64,000 nt of DNA, from positions 229,860 through 293,859 of the forward strand of contig NZ_JANZKY010000004.1 of NCBI RefSeq assembly GCF_025770765.1, written 5' to 3'. The notes under the pieces were generated by a model. That model was not told where the DNA came from, searched no databases, and saw nothing but the letters and a program-made list of their open reading frames with translations. The DNA is from Propionivibrio soli (lineage in GTDB: Bacteria > Pseudomonadota > Gammaproteobacteria > Burkholderiales > Rhodocyclaceae). Shown one piece after another: positions 17,625 through 26,058 of the stretch. Position 1 is the stretch's first letter; every line of letters begins with the position of its first letter. Made by a program: the position numbers and the translations under genes.

Positions 17625-18458
17625 TCAACTGGCGTGCGGCAATCCTTCTTCACCGACGTGATTGCGCATGATGACGCGCCGATGTCGATAACCGCCGTCC
17701 AGTGCGCGTTTGCGCGTGCCATGGATACCCACGACGCCGCCCGCAGCGCCTGCGGCCAGCGAAAGCAAAATCACCAACGCAAGCCAGGCGCTGGCGGCGG
17801 AAGCGGCTTGTGCGGCCTGGTTGACGCCTTCAGGCGTGGCAGCGCCCGGCGTGCCACCACGGCCCATCATGGCCATGGCACGGTCAACCGCTCGGTCGGC
17901 CTGATCGGCACTCATGCCGAAACGGTCGCGCATCAGACGGGACGCGGCTCCGCGGTCGCCGCGTTCAATGCTCGCGAGCAACTCGGTCATCGTGGCGTTG
18001 GCGTCGCTATTCGCCGTGATGCTGCCGATGCCCAATCCCGCGGACGTCGCTGCCACGCCGAACATACTGCCCAGCGTATTGCCGGTGATCGTGGTAACGA
18101 TAAATGCGTAGCAGATCATCGAAGCGCCCCACGAGGCAACGGCATGCAGCATCCCGTCCGCCGTGCGCCGCAGCCCCGAAGAACGCGCGGCGATGTAGCC
18201 GCCGATCGCCGCGGCGATGAACAGGCTGACCGAATTCCAGACCGCCGCGGCCACGGAAATGCTGCTTCCGTCCGGCCGCTCTCCGGAGCCGAACACCGCG
18301 AGGCCAGCCGCAACGCCGATCAGCATCAATAGAAGGTGGACACCCAGGCCTACCGCCAGACCGGCGATCACCGCGGCCCAGCGCACGCTGTACAACGGCG
18401 GGCTCTCCGGATCGAATCCCGTCGTTTCCACTGTTCTTTCCACGGTCCTTGTTTCCAT
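17625..18458 (-). CDS. Hypothetical Gly/Ala-rich membrane protein
   Basis: 277 residues with about four predicted membrane helices (roughly 27-52, 73-90, 105-128, 225-250). Between the third and fourth lies a soluble stretch (about 145-205) with Asp/Arg/Met-rich helices (RFGMSADQADRAVDRAMAM). The C-terminus is basic (GIHGTRKRAL and beyond). The pattern IAAAIGGYIAAR plus RRTADGMLHAV resembles a widespread unnamed membrane family sometimes labelled PhnA-like. The ATG at 18458 is chosen because of an AAAGGAA site 5 bases upstream. Function is unknown. Confidence 0.7.
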   Translation of the reverse strand: METRTVERTVETTGFDPESPPLYSVRWAAVIAGLAVGLGVHLLLMLIGVAAGLAVFGSGERPDGSSISVAAAVWNSVSLFIAAAIGGYIAARSSGLRRTADGMLHAVASWGASMICYAFIVTTITGNTLGSMFGVAATSAGLGIGSITANSDANATMTELLASIERGDRGAASRLMRDRFGMSADQADRAVDRAMAMMGRGGTPGAATPEGVNQAAQAASAASAWLALVILLSLAAGAAGGVVGIHGTRKRALDGGYRHRRVIMRNHVGEEGLPHAS

Positions 18459-18588
18459 GATCGTTCCTTTCAAAGTGATGAGAAAGCACGCCCGATTCGG
18501 GACACGTTTCAAGGCTTTCAGCATCAAGCAAATCGCGTTCCGGTGAACGTCGAGCCTCCATCACCGCCCGGCGAGCCACCCATGCTAT

Positions 18589-18930
18589 TCAGATAGCCGT
18601 CACCGCATCACAGCTGGTCGAACAACGATCGCAGGCCTCGATGCACATCTCCATGTCGTTCAGCCCGCGGCAGCTTTGCGCGCAGAGTTTGCAGATCTCG
18701 GAACACGCCGCGCAAATCTGGCGATGTGGCGTAGCGCCGGTGATCATCACGTACGCGGCCGTGCGGCAGATCTCGGCGCATACCAGCATGGTGCGGATGT
18801 GTTCCGATGCAGCGTGCGCGCCGCCTTTCTGCAGGCAATGGCCGGTGGCCATATGCAGGCAGACACGATGACAATTGGTGCACTCGCGGATGCAGGTCTC
18901 GAGTTCGGGTGACAGCGCCATCTCAGCCAT
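18589..18930 (-). CDS. Four-helix-bundle copper-binding protein
   Basis: 113 residues with 16 cysteines arranged as CxxxC and CxxC pairs along four predicted helices (CIRECTNCHRVC, CAEICRT, CAACSEICKLCAQSC, CIEACDRCSTSC). This is the DUF326/Csp pattern of copper-storage proteins, which bind many Cu(I) ions inside a four-helix bundle. There is no signal peptide, so it is probably a cytosolic copper sink. The ATG at 18930 is preferred over the one at 18948 because AAGGAGG lies 9 bases upstream. No copper exporter or CueR-like regulator is adjacent. Confidence 0.87.
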   Translation of the reverse strand: MAEMALSPELETCIRECTNCHRVCLHMATGHCLQKGGAHAASEHIRTMLVCAEICRTAAYVMITGATPHRQICAACSEICKLCAQSCRGLNDMEMCIEACDRCSTSCDAVTAI

Positions 18931-19372
18931 GGGGAATTCCTCCTTCATTGAGAAAAATTACGGGAACGAAAACACGCGCGACGTGCCCTCGCCCCGTCGT
19001 TGGCAAGCCGCATTCCAATCGGAAGGTAAGCACCAGCACGAGAACGGCCAATTTAATGCCGATAGCATCGCATCGACCCCGGCAGCAACGGTTTCTGGCG
19101 CTTGCGATACGCGCGGACAAGCCTTCCCCGGGCCTTTCCCGCCTTTGTAAATTTTTCACAAGACATAGTAATAACTACCGTGCCGACACGCGTCGACGGG
19201 GTCGGGTCGGTTTCAACTCACACCCATCTTTCTCGACGAACGGTCGAATATTCCGAGGTCTACGTGCGTTTCCCCTTTCGGGCCCGCCTTTTGCTTTTCA
19301 CCCCGATGGAGCGGGTCCGCCCTTGTGTGGCCCGAGCTCGAAACTGTGTGAACAACGACCTGGAGGTTTCCA
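18931..19372. other. Divergent intergenic region
   Basis: 442 bases between the copper-protein gene and the second BON lipoprotein gene, transcribed away from each other. I see no supported gene. A-T-rich DNA around 19145-19180 stands out against GC-rich surroundings and contains a possible promoter for the plus strand. Confidence 0.6.
19145..19174 (+). promoter_or_regulatory. Possible sigma-70-type promoter for the BON lipoprotein gene
   Basis: TTGTAA (19145-19150) and TAATAA (19169-19174) are spaced by 18 bases in an unusually AT-rich patch. It would give a leader of about 190 bases before the ATG at 19373. Matches to consensus are partial. Confidence 0.3.
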
Positions 19373-19699
19373 ATGAAAACAATTCCTGCAACTTCCGCCC
19401 ACAGAATCTACCTTTTCCTCGTCGCCGCCTTATGCGCCTTTTTTGTCGGGTGCGCGTCGACGTCGACACAGGAAGGAACCGGCGAATACGTCGACGACTC
19501 GGTCATCACGGCCAAGGTGAAATACGCCATCGCGCAAGATCCTGAATTGAAGGTCACCGAGATCAACGTCGAAACGTTCAAGGGCCGCGTGCAATTGAGC
19601 GGTTTCGTCAGTTCACCAAACCACATCGGCCGTGCCGTTGCCGTCGCCCGCGGCGTCAAGGGCGTGAAGTCGGTCGCCAACGATCTACGCATTAAATAG
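19373..19699 (+). CDS. BON-domain lipoprotein
   Basis: 108 residues: signal peptide with lipobox VGCA (Cys27), a short Ser/Thr linker, and one BON domain (about 40-107) with YVDDSVITAKVKYAI at its start and GVKSVANDL at its end. This is the single-domain OsmY-like form. It is predicted to be lipid-anchored in the periplasm and stress-related. A clear GGAGG site lies 8 bases before the ATG. Two strong hairpins follow directly after the stop. Confidence 0.87.
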   Translation: MKTIPATSAHRIYLFLVAALCAFFVGCASTSTQEGTGEYVDDSVITAKVKYAIAQDPELKVTEINVETFKGRVQLSGFVSSPNHIGRAVAVARGVKGVKSVANDLRIK

Positions 19700-19774
19700 G
19701 CCTTCGCCTCCAGTAGGCGATCAGGCCATGGGTGGAGCCGGCGGCCGGTGCATTGGCCGCCACCGGCTCTCACC
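19699..19774 (+). terminator. Two consecutive hairpins after the BON gene
   Basis: The first hairpin (19699-19727) pairs GGCCT with AGGCC outside and CGCCT with AGGCG inside a CCAGT loop. The second (19731-19774) pairs GGCGGCC (19740-19746) with GGCCGCC (19755-19761), extended by GAGCC/GGCTC after a 3-base bulge and GGTG/CACC after a 1-base bulge. A short T-rich stretch (GTCTTTCG) follows. They probably end BON transcription or stabilise its 3' end. Confidence 0.5.
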
Positions 19775-20036
19775 GTCTTTCGATTTGCCGGATCACATCG
19801 CCGGAGAAGGGTCTTCCTCTCCGGGAACATTTTGCTTCGGCCAAGTGCTTCACTCGGTTCGCCGACACGCTTCTCGGCAGCGCCCAGGTCAGTCTTCGTT
19901 CGTAAGAAAGCTGTGCGGCCCAATGGCTGCCGTCGTAGCACCCGCCGCCAGCCGCGGCAGGCGCGGAACACCGCAGGAAAACAGTCGCGTTCAAGAAAGC
20001 CAAGGTTTTGAGCGCTACCACGGACTACGAAAAAAA
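19775..20036. other. Leader region of the opg operon
   Basis: About 260 bases between the double hairpin and opgG. The frame of opgG stays open upstream to 19728, but that part is Arg/Pro-rich and lacks the signal peptide, so it is treated as non-coding. An A-run (AAAAAAA) directly precedes the ATG. No convincing gene is seen. Confidence 0.5.
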
Positions 20037-21611
20037 ATGCCCTCTCATGTATCCCGATGCCTCGCCTATGCAATCCAATGCCTCCTGACTCTTCGCGGTT
20101 TCCGCCACGCCTTCGTCGCCTTGGCGGGAGTCTTGCTCATTTCGGGCGTCGGTTTTGCGCAGTCGTTCGGTATGCAGGACGTGGAACGGCGTGCGCGCGA
20201 TCTTTCCAAGGCCACCTACGTAAAGCCGGACACGAATCTGCCGGCGGAACTGAAGCAGCTCAAGTTCGAGCAATACCAGAACATCCGCTACAAGCCCGAC
20301 CAGATGCACTGGTACGGGCGCGGGATGCCGATCGAGCTCTCGTTCTTCCACCGTGGCGCCATGTACGACCAAGCCGTCAAGATCAATGAGGTGTCGAGCG
20401 ACGGCGTGCAGGAGATTCGCTACCGGCCGGAAGCCTTCGATTTCGGGCCGAACAAGATCGACCCGGCCAAGCTCAAGGGTTTGGGTTTCGCCGGTTTCCG
20501 CGTGCACTTCCCGGTCAATGCACCGAAGGTCAAGGACGAGGTGTTGGTTTTCCTCGGCGCGACCTATTTCCGGGCATTGGGCAAAGACCAGGTTTACGGG
20601 CTCTCTGCGCGCGGTCTGGCGATCGATACCGCCGTGCTATCCGGCGAAGAGTTTCCCCGTTTCGTCGAATTCTGGGTCGTTCGTCCTTCCCTCAATGCCA
20701 AGGAGTTCACCTTCTACGCGCTGCTCGATTCGCCGCGCATGACGGGCGCCTATCGATTCATCCTTCGGCCGGGCGAGGACACCGCCGTCGAGGTACGGGC
20801 CCAACTCTTTCCACGCGACACGGTCGGCAAGCTCGGCATAGCGCCGTTGACGAGCATGTTCTTCTTCGGCGAAAACCAGCGCCCCGGGCAGGAAGACTAT
20901 CGGCCTGAAGTACACGATTCCGATGGGCTATCGGTGAACGTCGGCAATGGCGAATGGCTCTGGCGCCCGCTGGTAAACCCCAAGCGCCTGCTCGTCACAT
21001 CCTTCACCACGGCCAACGTGGGTGGGTTTGGGCTGCAACAGCGCGACCGGGACTTTTCGAACTACGAGGAACTGGCGACACGCTATGACAAGCGCCCAAG
21101 CGCCTGGGTCGAGCCGATGGGAAAATGGGGGCCGGGGCGTGTTGAGCTCGTTCAAATTCCCACGCCGGACGAGACGAACGACAACATCGTCGCATACTGG
21201 GTACCGGATAAGTCCCCCGGACCGGGCAAACCTTTCGAACTCCAGTACCGCATCTTCTGGCAAAAAAACAACGAGCAACGCCCGCCGATGATGTGGGTCG
21301 CCCAGACGCGACGCGGCCCCGATCATCTGCATCGCATTGAAAACAGCCTGACCTTCGCCGTCGACTTCGTCGGGACGGCGCCCCCGCCTCCGGCAAATGC
21401 CGAAGAAGGCCGCATTGCCGTCAGCAGCCATCTGGACAACGCGACGATGCTGCAAAGCCGCCTCGAACGTAACGAGGCAACCGACGGCTGGCGATTCACC
21501 ATGGTCGTGCGCCGCACCGATCCCGCGAAGCCGGTGGAAATGCGCGCCAACCTGACCCGTGACAACAAGTCCATATCGGAAACATGGAGCTACATTCTTC
21601 CTCCCGAGTGA
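20037..21611 (+). CDS. opgG: Periplasmic glucan biosynthesis protein G
   Basis: 524 residues. A signal peptide (about 25-42, ending GVGFAQS) leads to a beta-sandwich protein of the OpgG/OpgD family: LKFEQYQNIRYKPDQMHW, LSARGLAIDTA, SPRMTGAYRF, IAPLTSMFFFGEN, RPEVHDSDGLSV and WVEPMGKWGPG are all family segments. OpgG works in the periplasm on the linear beta-1,2-glucan made by OpgH, probably in branching or trimming. The start at 20037 places the signal peptide correctly. opgH begins 12 bases after the stop. Osmolarity may control the operon, as in other bacteria. Confidence 0.94.
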   Translation: MPSHVSRCLAYAIQCLLTLRGFRHAFVALAGVLLISGVGFAQSFGMQDVERRARDLSKATYVKPDTNLPAELKQLKFEQYQNIRYKPDQMHWYGRGMPIELSFFHRGAMYDQAVKINEVSSDGVQEIRYRPEAFDFGPNKIDPAKLKGLGFAGFRVHFPVNAPKVKDEVLVFLGATYFRALGKDQVYGLSARGLAIDTAVLSGEEFPRFVEFWVVRPSLNAKEFTFYALLDSPRMTGAYRFILRPGEDTAVEVRAQLFPRDTVGKLGIAPLTSMFFFGENQRPGQEDYRPEVHDSDGLSVNVGNGEWLWRPLVNPKRLLVTSFTTANVGGFGLQQRDRDFSNYEELATRYDKRPSAWVEPMGKWGPGRVELVQIPTPDETNDNIVAYWVPDKSPGPGKPFELQYRIFWQKNNEQRPPMMWVAQTRRGPDHLHRIENSLTFAVDFVGTAPPPPANAEEGRIAVSSHLDNATMLQSRLERNEATDGWRFTMVVRRTDPAKPVEMRANLTRDNKSISETWSYILPPE

Positions 21612-21622
21612 AACAGGGCGTC

Positions 21623-24235
21623 ATGAACGTTCTTCGCTGCAAGGCGTACCTGGATCGCTTACCCATAACCTCGGAATGCCGCCGGGAACTGGAGGCGACC
21701 ATCGGTCGCGTCGCGCCGGAGGACGCCATGGCGGCGCTGCACAGAGCGCTGGCATCGCGCTCGCGCGCGTGGTGGCGCAAAGCGTCCGGCACGCCGGGGC
21801 ACGATGAAGGCGGGGAAGCCGCCGGCCCGCTCTCGACGGAGACCGAGGAAGCCGGGCCGCCGTCGCCGATCGAGCAGATCATCGGCGACGCGATCGAGAA
21901 TCCCGCCGAAACCTCCGTCCCGGAACGTTTGGCCCTGGCCGCCGGCCTCGCCGCCTCGGGAATCGACCAATCGGGTGAAATCGGTGAAGCGGTCCCGCAG
22001 CTTGCAACGAACTCCGCCGTCAACGACCGCATCGCCGAACAGCTCTCGCGCCCGCGCTGTCCGCTGACCAGCCCGCCGATCCGGCGCACGTCCATGATGC
22101 CCAGGCGCTGGCCACCTCGTCTGTCATTCTGGTCGCGCAACGGCAAATCGCGCCCCGCCGCACCGCCGCCGCGGCAACGGCGGGAAGACGGTGCTCTGCG
22201 GCGGACGATCCTCACCGTCCTCACGCTAGGTCAAACGGTGCTCGCCACATGGTCGATGATGGCCGTGCTGCCGTACCACGGCACACGCCCCATGGAAGTC
22301 GCCATCCTCGTCCTCTTCGCCATTCTCTTCTTCTGGGTCTCGGCGGGGTTCTGGACGGCGATTATGGGGTTCGCCCTGCTGATCTCCGGCCACGACCATC
22401 ACGCGATCTCGAACACGGCTTCGCCCGACGCGCCAATCGCCGACGATGCGCGGACGGCCATCGTCATGCCGATCTGCAACGAGGATGTCGATCGGGTGTT
22501 TGCCGGGCTGCGCGCGACGTACGCCTCGCTCGAACGGACCGGCGAACTTGGCCATTTCGATTTCTTCGTGCTCAGCGACAGCAGCAACCCCGACCTGCGT
22601 GTCGCCGAGATGGACGCCTGGCTGCGGTTGTGCGGCGAGTTCGGCGCCTTCGGCCGTGTTTTCTATCGCTGGCGGCGTCTGCGCCTCAAGCGCAAGAGCG
22701 GCAACCTGGCCGATTTCTGCCGCCGCTGGGGCAGCCAGTACCGCTATATGGTCGTGCTCGATGCCGACAGCGTGATGAGCGGCGAATGCCTCAAGCGCCT
22801 CATGCAGCTGATGGAGGCAAATCCGCGCGCCGGGATCATCCAGACTGCTCCCCACGCCTCCGGCCGCGAGACGCTGCACTCGCGCATTCAACAGTTCGCC
22901 AATCGCGTCTACGGCCCGCTATTCACCGCCGGCCTGCATTTCTGGCAACTCGGGGAAGCACATTATTGGGGGCACAACGCGATCATCCGCGTAGCGCCGT
23001 TCATCCGGCATTGCTCGCTAGGGCGGTTGAAGAAGCGCGGCCTGAACAATCTGGAAATCCTCTCGCACGACTTTGTCGAGGCGGCCCTGATGCGCCGGGC
23101 CGGCTGGTCGGTGTGGATCGCCTACGATCTGCCGGGCAGCCACGAGGAAATGCCGCCCAACCTCCTGGACGAATTGCAGCGCGACCGCCGCTGGTGTCAG
23201 GGGAACCTGATCAATTCGCGCCTGCTCCTCGCCGAGGGGCTGCATCCGGCGCATCGCGTGGTTTTCGCCACCGGCATCATGGCCTACGTTTCGGCACCGT
23301 TGTGGTTCCTTTTCCTGATGTTGTCGACGATGCTGTTGGCGATCCAGACGCTGGTTCCGCCGCAGTATTTCGTCATCCCCTATCAGCTCTTCCCTGTATG
23401 GCCCGAGTGGAACCACCAATGGGCGGTGATGTTGTTCACCGCCACGGCCGTCCTGCTCTTCGCACCTAAAATCCTCAGCGTGCTGCTCTTGTGGACGCAC
23501 GACGCGCGCAACTTTGGCGGCCGCCTGCGTGTGGCGATAAGCGCTCTGACCGAAGCGATCTATTCCGCATTGCTGGCGCCGATCCGGATGCTGTTTCATA
23601 CCCGGTTTGTGACCACAACGCTCGCCGGACTCGAAATCAAATGGACTTCACCGGCGCGCGAAAACGCCGAAACAACCTGGGGCGATGCGTTGCGCAAACA
23701 TGGCTGGCATACCCTTTTTGGCGTGGTCTGGGCCGGCTTCGTGTATTGGCTCAACCCGGCATTCCTGTGGTGGCTACTACCGGTTGTCGGTGCCCTCATG
23801 GTCTCGATCCCGATCTCCGTGTGGTCGAGCCGCGTTTCGCTCGGACGGCATTTGCGTCGCCTGGGCCTATTCCTGATCCCCGAGGAGTCTGCACCGCCCT
23901 ACGAACTCGTCCGCCTGCAGGAAGAGCAGGAAAAGTCGAACCCGAAGCGCGACTTCACTGCGGCTGTCGTCGACCCGGTAGTGAATGCCGCCGCCTGCGC
24001 CGCCAACGGCTTGAGCCGCACCCGCCCGGGCGCCTTCCAAGCCGCGCGCCGTGGGCTGGTCGAAAAGGCTCTGGCTGGCGGGCCGTACGCATTGACCAAG
24101 CAACAACAACTCGATCTGCTCGACGACCCCGTTTCGCTTTCCAGGCTGCACCTCCTGGTGTGGTCGTCGAGCCGCGCCCATCGGGCGTGGAACGAAGCCA
24201 TAGGAGTAAGTGAATGCACAGACGCGATTTCCTGA
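21623..24235 (+). CDS. opgH: Glucan glucosyltransferase H
   Basis: About 870 residues. A long N-terminal cytoplasmic part (about 1-190, Ala/Pro/Arg-rich) is followed by membrane helices, a GT2 catalytic domain (PICNEDVDRVFAGLRA; VVLDADSVMSGE with the metal-binding DxD; QRDRRWCQGN, equivalent to Q/RxxRW) and further helices. It polymerises UDP-glucose into beta-1,2-glucan and pushes it through the inner membrane. The ATG at 21623 follows opgG by 12 bases with a CAGGG site; an ATG at 21584, inside opgG, is an alternative. Its 3' end overlaps opgD by 22 bases. Confidence 0.94.
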   Translation: MNVLRCKAYLDRLPITSECRRELEATIGRVAPEDAMAALHRALASRSRAWWRKASGTPGHDEGGEAAGPLSTETEEAGPPSPIEQIIGDAIENPAETSVPERLALAAGLAASGIDQSGEIGEAVPQLATNSAVNDRIAEQLSRPRCPLTSPPIRRTSMMPRRWPPRLSFWSRNGKSRPAAPPPRQRREDGALRRTILTVLTLGQTVLATWSMMAVLPYHGTRPMEVAILVLFAILFFWVSAGFWTAIMGFALLISGHDHHAISNTASPDAPIADDARTAIVMPICNEDVDRVFAGLRATYASLERTGELGHFDFFVLSDSSNPDLRVAEMDAWLRLCGEFGAFGRVFYRWRRLRLKRKSGNLADFCRRWGSQYRYMVVLDADSVMSGECLKRLMQLMEANPRAGIIQTAPHASGRETLHSRIQQFANRVYGPLFTAGLHFWQLGEAHYWGHNAIIRVAPFIRHCSLGRLKKRGLNNLEILSHDFVEAALMRRAGWSVWIAYDLPGSHEEMPPNLLDELQRDRRWCQGNLINSRLLLAEGLHPAHRVVFATGIMAYVSAPLWFLFLMLSTMLLAIQTLVPPQYFVIPYQLFPVWPEWNHQWAVMLFTATAVLLFAPKILSVLLLWTHDARNFGGRLRVAISALTEAIYSALLAPIRMLFHTRFVTTTLAGLEIKWTSPARENAETTWGDALRKHGWHTLFGVVWAGFVYWLNPAFLWWLLPVVGALMVSIPISVWSSRVSLGRHLRRLGLFLIPEESAPPYELVRLQEEQEKSNPKRDFTAAVVDPVVNAAACAANGLSRTRPGAFQAARRGLVEKALAGGPYALTKQQQLDLLDDPVSLSRLHLLVWSSSRAHRAWNEAIGVSECTDAIS

Positions 24236-25800
24236 CCGCGTGGGCCGCTCTCGGGGCGGCCGGATTTGTCCAAAGCCCGCTAGCGGCTACCGTTTTCGAT
24301 GCCGTTCCGCTTGGAAAGCCGCGCGCGTTCGACTTCGCCTGGCTGAAAGGCGAAGCCCGCTCGCGCGCCAGCCGTGCTTACCGCGAACCGGAGAACCACG
24401 TCCCTCCCGAGGTCAAGAAACTCGATTGGGACCAGTATCAAGCCATCCGCTTCCGCCCTGACCACGCGCTTTGGGCGCACGCCGATTCGCGTCTACGCTT
24501 GCAGTTCTTCCATTTGGGACTCTTTTACCAAACGCCCGTCCACCTGTACGAGGTATTCGAAGGCCAAGCACAGGAGATCGCCTACGATCCGGCCATGTTC
24601 GACTATGGCAAGAGCGGGCTGAGCGGCGGCAAGCTGATGGCCGACTTGGGTTTCGCCGGTTTCCGCCTGAGCTTCCACACCGACTGGCAACGCGATGTCG
24701 CCGCCTTCCTGGGAGCAAGTTATTTCCGTGCCGTCGGGGCCGAGATGCAGTACGGATTGTCCGCGCGTGGTCTGGCGATCGACTGCGGCATGGATCGGCC
24801 CGAAGAATTCCCGATGTTCACGGCGTTCTGGTTCGAGCGGCCGCAGCCGAACTCGGATCAGCTCACCGTGTACGCGCTGCTCGATTCGCCGAGCATCACT
24901 GGCGCCTACCGCTTCACGATCATTCCCGGCACGGTGCTGTTCATGGATGTCGACTCGGCGCTGTATCCGCGCAAATCGATCGAACGGCTCGGCGTCGCGC
25001 CGCTCACCAGCATGTTCCAGTACGGCGAGAACGACCGTCGCATGGCCACCGACTGGCGGCCGGAGATTCATGATTCCGACGGCCTTTCGCTATGGACCGG
25101 TGGCGGCGAATGGATATGGCGTCCGCTGACCAACCCGCCGTTCCTGCGTTTCAACGCCTACGCCGACGAGAACCCACGCGGTTTCGGCTTCCTGCAACGC
25201 GATCGGCAGTTCGATCATTACCAGGACGACGGCGTCTTCTACGAGCGCCGCCCCAGCCTGTGGATCGAACCGAAAGGTAATTGGGGGCGTGGCAGCGTGC
25301 ATCTCGTCGAACTCGCGACAGCCGACGAGACGATGGACAACATGGTCGCCTACTGGAATCCCGCCGAGCCGCCGCAACCCGGCCAGGAGCTCCTCTTGGG
25401 TTACCGCATGTATTGGGGTGCCCAAATGCCGCATGCATCGCCCCTCGCCCAGGTGGTCGCCACGCGGACGGGGATTGGAGGCATCGTCGGCCAGAAGCGC
25501 ACGCGATTCTCGTGGCGCTTCGCCGTCGACTTCGCCGGCGGGCCGTTGCAGATGCTCGGTCAGAACGCCCGCATCGAGCCCGTCATCACCGCGTCGCGAG
25601 GAACGATCGAGATTCCATCGGCGCGCCCCCTGCATTCGGTTCAAGGTTACCGCGCCATGTTCGATCTGCGCCCGGACGACGAGAAACCCGAGCCGATCAA
25701 CCTCCGCCTCTACCTTCGTCTCGACGGGAAACCGTTGACGGAAACCTGGCTGTATCAATGGACGCCGCCTACTCCCGCCGAGCGCAAGACTTTCCTCTAG
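24214..25800 (+). CDS. opgD: Periplasmic glucan biosynthesis protein D
   Basis: 528 residues, a paralogue of OpgG with the same landmarks (LDWDQYQAIRFRPDHALW, LSARGLAIDCG, SPSITGAYRF, APLTSMFQYGEN, RPEIHDSDGLSL, WIEPKGNWGRG). The N-terminus HRRDFLTAWAALGAAGF is a twin-arginine signal, so it is exported folded, unlike OpgG. OpgD is known to control glucan backbone size in E. coli. A GGAG site precedes the ATG at 24214. It overlaps opgH by 22 bases, so all three genes form one operon. Confidence 0.93.
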   Translation: MHRRDFLTAWAALGAAGFVQSPLAATVFDAVPLGKPRAFDFAWLKGEARSRASRAYREPENHVPPEVKKLDWDQYQAIRFRPDHALWAHADSRLRLQFFHLGLFYQTPVHLYEVFEGQAQEIAYDPAMFDYGKSGLSGGKLMADLGFAGFRLSFHTDWQRDVAAFLGASYFRAVGAEMQYGLSARGLAIDCGMDRPEEFPMFTAFWFERPQPNSDQLTVYALLDSPSITGAYRFTIIPGTVLFMDVDSALYPRKSIERLGVAPLTSMFQYGENDRRMATDWRPEIHDSDGLSLWTGGGEWIWRPLTNPPFLRFNAYADENPRGFGFLQRDRQFDHYQDDGVFYERRPSLWIEPKGNWGRGSVHLVELATADETMDNMVAYWNPAEPPQPGQELLLGYRMYWGAQMPHASPLAQVVATRTGIGGIVGQKRTRFSWRFAVDFAGGPLQMLGQNARIEPVITASRGTIEIPSARPLHSVQGYRAMFDLRPDDEKPEPINLRLYLRLDGKPLTETWLYQWTPPTPAERKTFL

Positions 25801-25806
25801 CCTGAT

Positions 25807-26007
25807 GGCCCCAAGGGGCCTCAATTGGCCGATCGCCAACTGGCTCCCAGTGGGCGAATTCTGGTGGTTCTACGGAGCCGCGGCACGAACGCCATACCGC
25901 GCCGAATACCGCCCCACGGCTTGCTGCCGTGGCGTGGTGTACTACTATGAAATCAGGATTTCTCCCCAGGGAGAGCGGGAGCCGGCATTGAAGTCCCGGT
26001 AACCGGG
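25807..26007. repeat. Cluster of six short hairpins downstream of opgD
   Basis: Perfect inverted repeats follow one another: GGCCCC/GGGGCC (25807-25820), TTGGC/GCCAA (25825-25839), ACTGG/CCAGT (25839-25851), CCACGGC/GCCGTGG (25914-25932), TCTCCC/GGGAGA (25961-25974), CCCGGT/ACCGGG (25995-26007). None has a following T-run. They do not share one sequence, so this is not a classic REP family. They may end opg transcription with Rho, protect the message, or regulate the next gene. Confidence 0.5.
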
Positions 26008-26058
26008 GTGGCGACGAGGGTTCGTATCTTCCGGTTAAGAATATGGGGGGCGAACAAC

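Noticed and set aside
22249..23469. Plus-strand open frame of about 406 codons inside opgH
   Set aside because: Out of frame with the glucosyltransferase; the translation is Arg/Pro-rich.
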